From positions 1 through 40,501 of the forward strand of contig CAIPWR010000067.1 in NCBI GenBank assembly GCA_903868795.1: a stretch of 40,501 nucleotides of DNA, given 5' to 3'. Origin of the DNA: an uncultured Spartobacteria bacterium (GTDB lineage Bacteria; Verrucomicrobiota; Verrucomicrobiia; Chthoniobacterales; UBA6821). Below are positions 18,876-26,957 of the stretch, in pieces (position 1 is the stretch's first letter; each line of letters opens with the position of its first letter). Below the pieces are notes generated by a model. That model was not told the origin of the DNA and searched no databases. It saw only the letters and a program-made list of their open reading frames with translations. The position numbers and the translations under genes are program-made.

Positions 18876-19484
18876 ATGATCACTTTTGTCGAAGGGATAC
18901 TGGAAGATGTGCTTCCAAACCAGATCGTCGTCAATGCCGGCGGCATCGGCTACCAGATTCTCATTCCGCTCTCGAGTTACAATAAGTTCTCGAACCCCGG
19001 GGTAAAAGTCAGGGTGCTGACTCATCACCATGTGCGTGAGGATGCGCAGATCCTTTACGGTTTTTCTTCCTCGGAGGAGCGCGACCTCTTCCGCCTGCTC
19101 ATGGCCCATGTCTCCGGTGTCGGACCAAAACTCGCCTTGGCCATCCTGAGCGGGATGGAAGTCGGGCATTTCAAATCAGCCGTGGTTACTTCCGATATCG
19201 CGGCGATTTCAAAGATCTCCGGGGTCGGCAAGAAGACCGCTGAACGCGTCGTTCTGGAACTCAAGGACAAGCTCGGTGTGGCTGCGGAGTGGGAGGCGGC
19301 AAGCCGCGAAAATGCGCCTTCCGGAATTGAACGTCATCTCCACGATGCGGTTCTTGCCCTCATATCGCTTGGTTACAAACAGGTCGATGCCCACAAAGCC
19401 GTGAAGGCCGTCATGCCGAAGCTTTCCCCTGATTCCTCGGCAGAGGATGTGGTGCGTGAGTCACTCAGAAATCTGCTCTCATGA
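18876..19484 (+). CDS. ruvA: Holliday junction branch migration protein RuvA
   Basis: RuvA binds Holliday junctions as a tetramer and loads the RuvB helicase during recombination and repair. The ATG at 18876 gives 203 residues, the usual size. The OB-fold N-terminal domain starts MITFVEGILEDV and includes the GGIGYQILIPLSS strand. Two helix-hairpin-helix motifs are seen in HVSGVGPKLALAIL and KISGVGKKTAERVVLELKDKL. The C-terminal UBA-like domain, which contacts RuvB, covers the last about 50 residues. Upstream in-frame ATGs at 18855 and 18867 are possible. Neither ruvB nor ruvC is in the window. The next gene overlaps its stop codon by four bases. Confidence 0.95.
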   Translation: MITFVEGILEDVLPNQIVVNAGGIGYQILIPLSSYNKFSNPGVKVRVLTHHHVREDAQILYGFSSSEERDLFRLLMAHVSGVGPKLALAILSGMEVGHFKSAVVTSDIAAISKISGVGKKTAERVVLELKDKLGVAAEWEAASRENAPSGIERHLHDAVLALISLGYKQVDAHKAVKAVMPKLSPDSSAEDVVRESLRNLLS

Positions 19485-20797
19485 TGCCAAGCAACTCCGC
19501 GACACCGGCTCCCGTGCCGCTTGAAGAGCTGCGTCGACGCATTCCTGAGGGGGAACTCTTCGCGGGCAAGGAATGGCTCTGGTCTCCTTCCCCCTACATT
19601 CTGGATGCAAAGCTCGCCCGAGAGCTTGAGTCCATGGGTCATCGGCTGCTTCAGTTCGCTCAGGCCTGCGATTTGCTCTACCGGCAAAGCGTCGACGGGC
19701 GTCAACCCTCTTGGATCGCGGAGCTTCTTGATCAAGGAAAGCCACCGGAGGTTGTGGCGCTCGGCAGGGATTCCGCCTTCCGTGGACAGATTGCCCGGGT
19801 GATCCGTCCCGATCTTATCGTGACGGAGGATGGATTCTCGATCTGCGAACTCGATCAGATTCCGGGAGGTATCGGTCTTACCGCTTGGTTAAACGAAACC
19901 TACGCCTCCTTTGGTTTTGATGTGCTCGGCGGTTCCCAGGGAATGCTCGAAGGGTTTTCGTCGGTGCTGCCTCATGGCGAGATCGTTGTATCCGAGGAGG
20001 CCTCGACCTACCGGCCTGAGATGGAATGGCTTGCCTCCCGCCTATCCCAGCGCAAGGGGAGCCCCGATTGGAAGGTCACGGATGCCTCTTCGCGCGAGGG
20101 ATGGAACGGGAATGTCTACCGATTCTTCGAGATGTTCGACCTTCCTCAAGTGCCGTGTGCCGAAGGGCTTTTTCACGATGCTTTCGAGGGACGCGTCTCC
20201 ATGACTCCTCCTCCCAAGGCACAGCTTGAGGAGAAGCTCTGGATGGCTCTTTTCTGGATGGCTCCGCTCCGTGATTTTTGGATCCGTCAGCTTGGTGAGC
20301 GCGGCATGCATTCCCTGCAAAAGTGGATCCCCTACACCTGGGTTCTCGATCCGACCCCGCTTCCTCATCATGCGGTCTATCCACGTCTTGATATTCAGAA
20401 TTGGAGGGAGCTTGGAACATTCAGTCAGAAGGCCCGTGATCTGATCATTAAAATCAGCGGCTTCGATGGTCGTGCGTGGGGTGCCAGAGGTGTTTCCTTG
20501 GGCTCTGATCTCTCCCGTGTGGAGTGGGAGAGTGCCATTGAACGTGCGTTAGATGAGTTCCCGGAACATCCCTATATCCTCCAGGTCTTCCGCCATTCCA
20601 TCCTGACGGATCAATCTTACTACGATGCGGAGGGGCAGGTCACCGTGATGAAGGGACGCGCGCGCCTGAGTCCCTATTTCTTTGTCAATGAGGGCAAGAC
20701 ATCACTCGGTGGTCTCCTTGCCACAGTCTGTCCTGCTGATAAAAAAATCCTCCATGGCATGAGCGATGCCGTGATGGTGCCGGCAATCGCCGAGTAA
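19481..20797 (+). CDS. Unknown conserved protein, possible ATP-grasp-like fold
   Basis: I cannot name this 438-residue cytoplasmic protein with confidence. It has no signal peptide or membrane helix and is rich in Trp and Tyr. Two parts look enzyme-like. One is ICELDQIPGGIGLTAWLNETY at about 120-140, given here as a region, which resembles acidic-substrate loops. The other is the C-terminal GRARLSPYFF and KTSLGGLLATVCP region, which could be the metal-binding end of an ATP-grasp domain such as in glutathionylspermidine synthase relatives. This assignment is only a guess. The ATG overlaps the ruvA stop codon by four bases (ATGA), so the two are co-translated. The gene ends 25 bp from the convergent lpxK. 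Confidence 0.7.
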   Translation: MMPSNSATPAPVPLEELRRRIPEGELFAGKEWLWSPSPYILDAKLARELESMGHRLLQFAQACDLLYRQSVDGRQPSWIAELLDQGKPPEVVALGRDSAFRGQIARVIRPDLIVTEDGFSICELDQIPGGIGLTAWLNETYASFGFDVLGGSQGMLEGFSSVLPHGEIVVSEEASTYRPEMEWLASRLSQRKGSPDWKVTDASSREGWNGNVYRFFEMFDLPQVPCAEGLFHDAFEGRVSMTPPPKAQLEEKLWMALFWMAPLRDFWIRQLGERGMHSLQKWIPYTWVLDPTPLPHHAVYPRLDIQNWRELGTFSQKARDLIIKISGFDGRAWGARGVSLGSDLSRVEWESAIERALDEFPEHPYILQVFRHSILTDQSYYDAEGQVTVMKGRARLSPYFFVNEGKTSLGGLLATVCPADKKILHGMSDAVMVPAIAE

Positions 20798-20822
20798 AAA
20801 AAATTCAGAGAAGAGCCCGATC

Positions 20823-22019
20823 TCAGGCGATGGATGCCTGACGAAGTTCTTCTTCACATGTCTCGGAATCCTTGATGACGGGATGCGGGTGGTGGAGAAG
20901 TTGATTAAGCATTTTGTCCCAATGCTCCTGGCCCTTGATGATCTCAATTTCAATTCTCAAGTAACGGATGGGAATCTCTTGATTGAGCAGGCGGGGCATC
21001 CGCACCGCATCCTTCTCCGTGGTAAGAATGCAGGAGACACCGCGTCGGGTGCAGCGCTTGATGAAGCGGTCGAGCTCCCTCTTCGAGTAGCGGTGATGAT
21101 CCGCAAAGCTCTGGGTCAGTTCCAGCGAGACGCCCAGACGCTGGAGTCCCTGCTCAAAACTCTCCGGTGAGGCGATGGCCGAGAGGGCCCCCGCCTTCAG
21201 TCTCTGGAGGCTTGAGAGAGGGAGTTGCTCTCCGGTGGAGAAATCCTGAAGTTCCACGGGGCGGTGCCGGCATTCGATGATGGGAGCAGTTCGATTGTAG
21301 AGCCGGATGCGTTGATAAAGATCCGAGAGATCGCTCCCATCGCATTTGGTGATCAGGATGTGTGTGGCGCGCCGTAGGTGCGACGGGGGCTCACGCAAGG
21401 TGCCGCGGGGAAGGATATATTCATTCCCGAAGGGTGCCTCCCGGTCGATCAGAACGAGGTCGAATCGGCGGTGCAGGCGGAGGTATTGGAGTCCGTCATC
21501 AAGAATGAGCAGATCGCTGCTGAGTTTTGAGATGGCGTGGCGTCCACACTCAACCCTGTCCTTATCGACCACAACAGCAACTCCGCGAAGGTTCTTGGCC
21601 AGCATGAAGGGCTCGTCCCCGGCATTCTTGGAATCAAGAAGTAGGGCACCACCTTCGGAGACAACACGGACGGGGGAAAAATCATTTCCGGGAATCCTTC
21701 GCCGGGTACTTTTGTACCCCCGGCTCAAGATGGCAACCTTTCTACCTCGCAATGAGAGCTCACGTGCGAGTTTTTCGACAACGGGAGTCTTTCCCGTGCC
21801 GCCTACCGTAAGATTGCCGATGCTGACCACAGGGCATCCGATCTGGTGTGACCTTAGGATATTCGAGCCATAAAGCTTAATTCTGAAGGAGACGATGGAG
21901 AGGTAGAGGTAGGAAAGTGCTCTGAGCACCATTCGGAGCAGGCCTGCTCTTTTGCCTCCTCTCCTTTCCAGGATGACATCGACCGCAAACTGCTCGAGTC
22001 TATCAAAGAACTGCCGCAT
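20823..22019 (-). CDS. lpxK: Tetraacyldisaccharide 4'-kinase (lipid A synthesis)
   Basis: LpxK phosphorylates the 4' position of the lipid A precursor on the inner face of the inner membrane. The Walker A loop is in GNLTVGGTGKTP (about residues 67-78). DDGLQ, the Walker B-type motif typical of LpxK, lies near 173. SRGYKS and GDEPFMLA are further family motifs. A hydrophobic N-terminal helix (about 28-45) would anchor it to the membrane. Length is 398, slightly longer than the roughly 330 of E. coli, mainly at the ends. The gene follows thrB with a seven-base gap, an unusual partner. It is the best evidence here for a Gram-negative envelope with LPS. Confidence 0.95.
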   Translation of the reverse strand: MRQFFDRLEQFAVDVILERRGGKRAGLLRMVLRALSYLYLSIVSFRIKLYGSNILRSHQIGCPVVSIGNLTVGGTGKTPVVEKLARELSLRGRKVAILSRGYKSTRRRIPGNDFSPVRVVSEGGALLLDSKNAGDEPFMLAKNLRGVAVVVDKDRVECGRHAISKLSSDLLILDDGLQYLRLHRRFDLVLIDREAPFGNEYILPRGTLREPPSHLRRATHILITKCDGSDLSDLYQRIRLYNRTAPIIECRHRPVELQDFSTGEQLPLSSLQRLKAGALSAIASPESFEQGLQRLGVSLELTQSFADHHRYSKRELDRFIKRCTRRGVSCILTTEKDAVRMPRLLNQEIPIRYLRIEIEIIKGQEHWDKMLNQLLHHPHPVIKDSETCEEELRQASIA

Positions 22020-22026
22020 CAGGGCA

Positions 22027-22923
22027 TCAGGATTTTAGGACTCTGGCGCCGATATTATCGGCGGCGATAATGACTATCCGGGAACCTTTCGGTGCGGCGG
22101 AACGCATTGAGGCGGAGATTTTTTTTGCAGAAACGACATCAGGTGCAAGGCAGCAGATGGTCGATCCCGATCCGCTGAGCCATCCTCCGGTGGCACCCGC
22201 CTGCTCTCCTGCGGTAATGACCTCTCCTAGGAAAGGGACCAGTCGGGAACGATATGGTTGGTGGAGGCGGTCGCAGAACGCTCCCCGTAGCAGTTCGTAT
22301 TTTTTGGTGGCGAAAGCCGTTGCGATCACTGCGGCATCAGCCGCATTGGCTGCGGCATCAGCAACGCTGATCGACTTCGGCATGACCTTGCGCGCGTCGG
22401 GAGTCGCAACTTCGAAGTCCGGGATGAGGAGAACGAAACGTAGTTTTGCCTCAACTGGCAGACGGATCGGATCGAGATGAGATCGTGCAATGGTGAATCC
22501 GCCGAACATGGCCGGAGCTGCATTGTCCGGATGGCCCTCCAGTTCCGCGCAGAGACGGTAGATCCCATGGCGAGAGAGAGGATTGCCGCACAGGGCATTC
22601 AATCCCAAGAGTGTGCCGAGTCGTACGGTGACGCTGCTACCTAGACCCCGTGCCTGGGGAACGCTCCCCTTGATCTTCCAGGAAAAGGGAAACGGGGTCA
22701 GTCCGCTTCCGATGAAGAAGCTCCTGCCCGTGGCCTCGACCATGGAAGGGAGAGGGGGCTCCTTGCTCGTCGTTGTAATCGTGACAAGGTTAGCCACATC
22801 GAGAGCAAGTCCAAAGGAATCGAATCCAGGGCCCAGATTCGCCGTGGTTCCGGGAACGGAGACCGTGACGGATGTGGCAGATTTTTTCTGGGTGGTCACC
22901 TTGCGGATTTTTTCAACATTCAT
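22027..22923 (-). CDS. thrB: Homoserine kinase
   Basis: ThrB phosphorylates homoserine to O-phosphohomoserine in threonine synthesis. It is a GHMP kinase: motif 1 is VSVPGTTANLGPGFDSFGLAL near residue 20 (given as two adjoining parts, VSVPGTTANLG and PGFDSFGLAL), motif 2 is ARGLGSSVTV near 95, and motif 3 is GGWLSGSGST near 255. The ATG at 22923 gives 298 residues, the usual length. The frame continues upstream into the tRNA-Ser gene, which rules out the longer version. AAGG-type sequence lies before the start. The tRNA ends only about 25 bases upstream, so the tRNA and thrB may share a transcript. lpxK follows. Confidence 0.94.
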   Translation of the reverse strand: MNVEKIRKVTTQKKSATSVTVSVPGTTANLGPGFDSFGLALDVANLVTITTTSKEPPLPSMVEATGRSFFIGSGLTPFPFSWKIKGSVPQARGLGSSVTVRLGTLLGLNALCGNPLSRHGIYRLCAELEGHPDNAAPAMFGGFTIARSHLDPIRLPVEAKLRFVLLIPDFEVATPDARKVMPKSISVADAAANAADAAVIATAFATKKYELLRGAFCDRLHQPYRSRLVPFLGEVITAGEQAGATGGWLSGSGSTICCLAPDVVSAKKISASMRSAAPKGSRIVIIAADNIGARVLKS

Positions 22924-22948
22924 CCTTTTGCCTTCATCCTTTCGGTAA

Positions 22949-23039
22949 TGGCGGTGAGGGAGGGATTCGAACCCTCGGTACCCTTTTGGAGTACGGCGCT
23001 TTAGCAAAGCGCTGCTTTCGACCACTCAGCCACCTCACC
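22949..23039 (-). tRNA. tRNA-Ser (anticodon GCT)
   Basis: The minus strand folds as a class II tRNA with a long variable arm. The acceptor stem is GGTGAGG pairing with CCTCACC, then discriminator G and an encoded CCA (22951-22949). The anticodon stem GCGCT/AGCGC holds the loop TTGCTAA with anticodon GCT, which reads AGC and AGU serine codons. The T arm contains GGTTCGAATCCC. Length is 88 nucleotides without CCA. Confidence 0.97.
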
Positions 23040-23077
23040 TGATAAATTGGGTTGCTAGATTGCTTTAGCAAAGCGCT
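22998..23077. repeat. 16-bp repeat of the tRNA-Ser anticodon arm
   Basis: GCTTTAGCAAAGCGCT occurs at 22998-23013, inside the anticodon arm of tRNA-Ser, and again exactly at 23062-23077, upstream of the tRNA gene. The flanks differ. Anticodon arms are frequent integrase attachment cores, so the second copy may be an old att site. No integrase gene is in the window. The second copy also lies in the promoter region of the tRNA. Confidence 0.6.
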
Positions 23078-23085
23078 CTGGTCAA
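23057..23085 (-). promoter_or_regulatory. Possible tRNA-Ser promoter
   Basis: On the minus strand TTGACC (23085-23080) is a good -35 box. A poor -10, CAATCT (23062-23057), follows after 17 bases, and the tRNA begins 18 bases later. The spacer consists almost wholly of the extra anticodon-arm copy. Confidence 0.35.
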
Positions 23086-23108
23086 CCGGAAAGGTTCGGG
23101 TGATTGGA

Positions 23109-23137
23109 TTGGCAAACCGAGTGTGATACTTTAAAAT
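23109..23137 (+). promoter_or_regulatory. Sigma70-type promoter for the gene at 23266
   Basis: TTGGCA (23109-23114) and TAAAAT (23132-23137) stand exactly 17 bases apart. Transcription would start near 23144 and give a leader of about 120 bases to the ATG at 23266. The region 23040-23265 has no other gene. Confidence 0.65.
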
Positions 23138-23265
23138 AAATTTATAACTTATCAACCTGATCCGAGCCCTTTGCGGCATGCGGGCGGTCTTATCCAACAA
23201 CTTTGAATACGCATTCTACTTTCCAGACTATAGCCTCCCATGAAAGTGCCGGGAAACTCCCCTGG

Positions 23266-24474
23266 ATGAATTGGATTGCAACAAAGAAGCGGCAGTTCCT
23301 GTTCTTGATTCTTTCAGTGGTTGCGGCGGTCTCGGCGACTCATTTTTTTGATAAAATGCGGGAGCATGCCACAAGGGGATCTGCTCCTCTCATCCGCTCC
23401 GGTGCTTGGGGTGATTTGCAGGAGTGGGATATCAGGCTCGAGCAACCGTTGGAGTATGCGGGTTTCGAGAAGGTAACCTCCACCGGGCCGTTTTGGATCT
23501 TCGGAACACTCTCTCCACAGGCCGTGCATGACCTTCTTGTGAATTGTGGATGCAGTGATGCCCAAGTAAACGGGTTTCTCAATTCCAGGATTCAGGGAAC
23601 GGGTAGTATCCTGATCCTGAAGCCCGATCCCGATGCGTTACTCTCTCTGTCACCGGAGGTTCGCTCGAAGCTTTATCTTGCGCTTTCACAGAATCCCGCC
23701 AACCGATTTCAAGCAACCCCCTACTTCATTCCCAACGGCGATGTGGATGCCATGTTCAGCGATTCCCATGAATCCGACCGCATAGCCGCTTCTCTGGTGA
23801 AAAAACTCCTCTACGTGAGGAATGGCTTCACGTACTTTAGTGATCCGGAAGTTGTGATCAAGGAGTTGAAGACGGACTCCCTTAGGGCTGACTTTCTCAA
23901 GACACTGACAAGTCAGAATGCCGTGTTGGCGCGTCTTCTGATAGGGCGACACACCGATATCGACAAGCCTTTGAACTACTGGGCCCTTTCATTGCACGGC
24001 GTGCTGATGAAGAATCTGAGGCCTTTGATGGAGGCCGAGCAGCGTCTTCCTGAGGGTGGTTCCCTGAGTTTGGTGTATCTTCTCCCACCTCTGGCGCGTG
24101 ACAGGCTCTTCACCACGCCGCTTCCTCCCAAGGAGGGTGAGTCCGTGCTTCCCGACTGTCACTGGACGGCTCTCAACTTCTTCAGCGCAACGCCCGATCC
24201 CCGGATGAGCGACAATGATTTCGCCTCAAAATACATCATGGAAAACTTCTATGAAATATCGGCCCCCGGTATTGCAGGTGATCTTGTCCTGTTGCTGAAT
24301 CAGAATAACAGGGTGGTTCATTCTTCTGTCTATCTGGCGGATGATCTGGTCTTCACCAAGAATGGAATTAATTATGCCCAACCTTGGATCCTTATGCGCA
24401 TCAAGGATATGACGGGTAACTTTTCTGCCCTTGAGCCGATGAAGGTCGCCTACTTCCGGCGAAAAGGAATTTAG
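23266..24474 (+). CDS. Membrane-anchored protein, possible NlpC/P60-like C-terminus
   Basis: The ATG at 23266 gives 402 residues; a TTG at 23203 would add 21. A single N-terminal membrane helix (about residues 9-26, RQFLFLILSVVAAVSATHF in part) is followed by a large domain that should face the periplasm. The first 270 residues are unfamiliar to me. The last third has the layout of a papain-like NlpC/P60 or CHAP domain. Cys298 stands in DCHWTALNF, an intervening GDLVLLL strand follows, and His352 stands in VVHSSVYLADDLVFTKNG, the usual place of the catalytic His before a strand and turn. If correct, it would cleave or amidate peptidoglycan peptides. The fold is inferred from motif order only. 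It stands alone, after tRNA-Ser and convergent with dgkA. Confidence 0.72.
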   Translation: MNWIATKKRQFLFLILSVVAAVSATHFFDKMREHATRGSAPLIRSGAWGDLQEWDIRLEQPLEYAGFEKVTSTGPFWIFGTLSPQAVHDLLVNCGCSDAQVNGFLNSRIQGTGSILILKPDPDALLSLSPEVRSKLYLALSQNPANRFQATPYFIPNGDVDAMFSDSHESDRIAASLVKKLLYVRNGFTYFSDPEVVIKELKTDSLRADFLKTLTSQNAVLARLLIGRHTDIDKPLNYWALSLHGVLMKNLRPLMEAEQRLPEGGSLSLVYLLPPLARDRLFTTPLPPKEGESVLPDCHWTALNFFSATPDPRMSDNDFASKYIMENFYEISAPGIAGDLVLLLNQNNRVVHSSVYLADDLVFTKNGINYAQPWILMRIKDMTGNFSALEPMKVAYFRRKGI

Positions 24475-24502
24475 GACCGTCGCGTCCCCAGCCTCCTGAC
24501 AT

Positions 24503-24868
24503 TCAAGGGCGCAGGTGTTGCCAAAAAACCAAGACTGCGACGACAACCGAGATCATCGCGGTGATCAGGACTCCACCGGCAGCCACATCCTTTGCCTTGC
24601 CGATGCGCTCTCTCTTCTCGAGGGAGACCTCGTCGGCCAGGAACTCCAAGGCCGTGTTGAGCGCCTCAGCCATCCAGACCATGCCGATGCAGAGCAAGAT
24701 TGCTACCCATTCCCAGCGTCGTAGCTGGAGTGCTGTTCCGAGTGTAAGAACCGCAATTGTTGAGAGCGCGTGAAGGCGGGCATGCGGTTGCGTCAGCAAA
24801 AGAACCTTCAAGCCATTGAACGCGTAACCAAAGCTTTTGACTCGAGCTTGGAGGTATCGGGCAATCAT
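24503..24868 (-). CDS. dgkA: Diacylglycerol or undecaprenol kinase (DgkA family)
   Basis: This small integral membrane kinase has 121 residues and three membrane helices (about 35-52, 54-72 and 98-116). The family signature EALNTALEFLADEV, with the catalytic Glu and the Asn of ALNTAIE, is followed by KAKDVAAGGVL. The family phosphorylates diacylglycerol or undecaprenol, recycling lipids released in envelope synthesis. Which substrate is used cannot be read from the sequence; undecaprenol kinases of this length are common outside the proteobacteria. It follows the ABC-F gene by 21 bp in the same direction and is probably co-transcribed with it. Confidence 0.92.
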   Translation of the reverse strand: MIARYLQARVKSFGYAFNGLKVLLLTQPHARLHALSTIAVLTLGTALQLRRWEWVAILLCIGMVWMAEALNTALEFLADEVSLEKRERIGKAKDVAAGGVLITAMISVVVAVLVFWQHLRP

Positions 24869-24889
24869 TTACGGGAAGGTTTTAAAATC

Positions 24890-26833
24890 CTAGCTCTCTC
24901 CTGCAGTTTTCTCTTCCGCGGAGGGAAGTGATGCCGAGAGTTTCTCCCACTCCTCCATCACCGAACTAAGACGTTCCTGAAGTTCGGCTAGTTCGCGATT
25001 GAGTTCAAAGGCTTTTCCTCCTGAGTTTTCGAGCTGCAAGATCAGTTCCCGCTGACGGGCCTCCAATCTCATGATATCCTCTTCTGCTGCTTTGAGACGG
25101 GCCTGTTGTTCACGGATGATTTTATTGGCCGCCTTCCTGGCCTCGGCTTCAGCGCGGCGCTGTTCCTTGATCTCCTTGAGGCCCATCTTCACGCGAGGTG
25201 CAGTCTCCTGAGTTCCTGAGGTCTCGGGGCGGTAATCCCCCGGAGCGACAAGTGCCGCACGCTCGGAGAGCGATCCAGACTTATCTAGGTAATACTGATA
25301 ATCGCCGGCGTAGGGAGTAAGCTTGCCTGCGCTGATATGCAGGACCGTGGTGGCAAGGGCCCTGATGAAGTGAACATCGTGACTGACGAAGAGGAGTGTT
25401 CCCTCGTACTGGCTTAGTGCTCCGATCAGGGCATCGATACTCGGCATATCGAGGTGAGTTGTCGGCTCGTCCAGGAGCAGAAGGTTGGGTGGGTTGAGGA
25501 GCAGTTTCACCAGTGCCAGACGGCTCTTCTCTCCTCCGCTGAGGACACCCACCGGTTTGAAAACATCATCCCCACGGAACAGGAACGATCCAAGAATGGT
25601 CCGGACGGTCTGTTCGGGAACGGGAGTCTGTGTCTCCATCGCCTCGGCAAGGACGGTTCTCTTCACGTCCAGCATTTCGGTTCGATGCTGGGCGAAGTAA
25701 CCGATCGAGAGATTGTGGCCCGGAGTGACTGTTCCGGCTTCCAGCGGGAGCATTCCTGCCAGGATCTTAAGCATGGTCGATTTTCCGGCGCCATTCGGTC
25801 CCACAAGAACAGTCCGCTGACCCTTCTCCACTTCCAGATCGAGGTGGGAGTAGACCACATGGGATCCGTAGGCCTGCTTGACTCCCTCCAGAGTGATCAC
25901 CCGCTGACCGCTGCGCTTGGGTTGGGGAAATGAGAAATGCACCGTGGCCTCATCGCGCTCGGGAGGTTCGATTTTCACCATGCGATCGAGTTGCTTGATG
26001 CGATCCTGCGCTTGGGAAGCCTTGCTGGCCTTGGCACGGAAACGATCGATGAAGCGCTGGAGTTCCGCGATCTCTCGCTGCTGGTTTTTGTAGGCGGCCC
26101 ACTGTTGTTCCTCGCGGGCTGCCTTCTGGGCCAGATAGTCGTCGTAGTTGCCCCTGTAGCGGTTCAGCTTGCGATTGCGGATTTCGAGGATGCCGACGCA
26201 GATTGCATTCAGGAACTCGCGGTCGTGGGAGATGGCAAGAATGGCGCCGGAATACTTCGAGAGATAGCTCTGAAACCAACCCAGTGATTCAAGATCGAGA
26301 TGATTAGTCGGCTCATCGAGCATCAGGATATCGGGCTCCATCACCAAAAGTCGGGCCAGATGCGCGCGCATGATCCAACCTCCGCTGAGCGTGCGTGCTG
26401 GTTTGTTCACATCCCCCTCGCGGAAGGCCAAGCCGCTCAGGATTCGTTTTGCCTTCACCTGAAGGGAGTGGCCGTCGAGTTCGGCAAAACGTCCCGCTCC
26501 CTCATGGTGCAGGGGATCCTCTTCGGAGTGCTCCCTCATCTGTCGCTGGGCCTCCTCCATGTCGGTGGAAATATTGGTCGCCAGTTCCAGGACGGTTTCG
26601 TCTCCGGAGGGTGCGCTCTCCTGAGGGAGAAAGCCGATCGTGATACTCCTCTCCAGGGCGACGGTTCCGGAGTCCGGGGAGGCCTCTTTGAGGATCAGGG
26701 AGAAAAGTGTCGATTTGCCCGCTCCATTGGCACCGATGAGTCCAATGCGGTCTCCGCGGTTAATCTGGAGCGAGGCCTCCTCGAAGAGGGCTCGCCCGCC
26801 GTAGGATTTGGAAAGACCGGAAGCTGTCAGCAT
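24890..26833 (-). CDS. ABC-F family ATPase (ribosome-associated type)
   Basis: The protein has two ABC ATPase domains and no membrane segment, so it is ABC-F rather than a transporter. Domain 1 has Walker A GANGAGKST (about residues 33-41), signature LSGGW and Walker B MLDEPTNHLD. The interdomain linker (about 240-310) is helical and charged. Domain 2 has Walker A GPNGAGKST, signature LSGGEKSRLA and Walker B LLDEPTTHLD. A long coiled coil (about 550-635, rich in Glu, Lys and Arg) ends the 647-residue protein, as in Uup and YheS. Members act at the ribosomal E site to help stalled translation; antibiotic resistance is not indicated. dgkA follows it. It is divergent from the TauE gene. Confidence 0.93.
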   Translation of the reverse strand: MLTASGLSKSYGGRALFEEASLQINRGDRIGLIGANGAGKSTLFSLILKEASPDSGTVALERSITIGFLPQESAPSGDETVLELATNISTDMEEAQRQMREHSEEDPLHHEGAGRFAELDGHSLQVKAKRILSGLAFREGDVNKPARTLSGGWIMRAHLARLLVMEPDILMLDEPTNHLDLESLGWFQSYLSKYSGAILAISHDREFLNAICVGILEIRNRKLNRYRGNYDDYLAQKAAREEQQWAAYKNQQREIAELQRFIDRFRAKASKASQAQDRIKQLDRMVKIEPPERDEATVHFSFPQPKRSGQRVITLEGVKQAYGSHVVYSHLDLEVEKGQRTVLVGPNGAGKSTMLKILAGMLPLEAGTVTPGHNLSIGYFAQHRTEMLDVKRTVLAEAMETQTPVPEQTVRTILGSFLFRGDDVFKPVGVLSGGEKSRLALVKLLLNPPNLLLLDEPTTHLDMPSIDALIGALSQYEGTLLFVSHDVHFIRALATTVLHISAGKLTPYAGDYQYYLDKSGSLSERAALVAPGDYRPETSGTQETAPRVKMGLKEIKEQRRAEAEARKAANKIIREQQARLKAAEEDIMRLEARQRELILQLENSGGKAFELNRELAELQERLSSVMEEWEKLSASLPSAEEKTAGES

Positions 26834-26957
26834 GATGTTGAAATAAAATAGGGGGCGAAACGATGGCCTCAGATTGCTTGGATCAAAAGAAGATTCGTTG
26901 GGTGAAAGTAGGGATATCGGGTCGCCACGGCTTCCCGATTTCTGCTAGATTTGGCAA

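Noticed and set aside
22949-24474. Integrated genetic element at tRNA-Ser
   Set aside because: No integrase, phage or conjugation gene is present, and the repeat lies upstream of the tRNA with only 64 bases between copies.
24890-26833. Antibiotic resistance ABC-F protein
   Set aside because: The long C-terminal coiled coil and the housekeeping context with dgkA fit the Uup/YheS type; nothing points to resistance.
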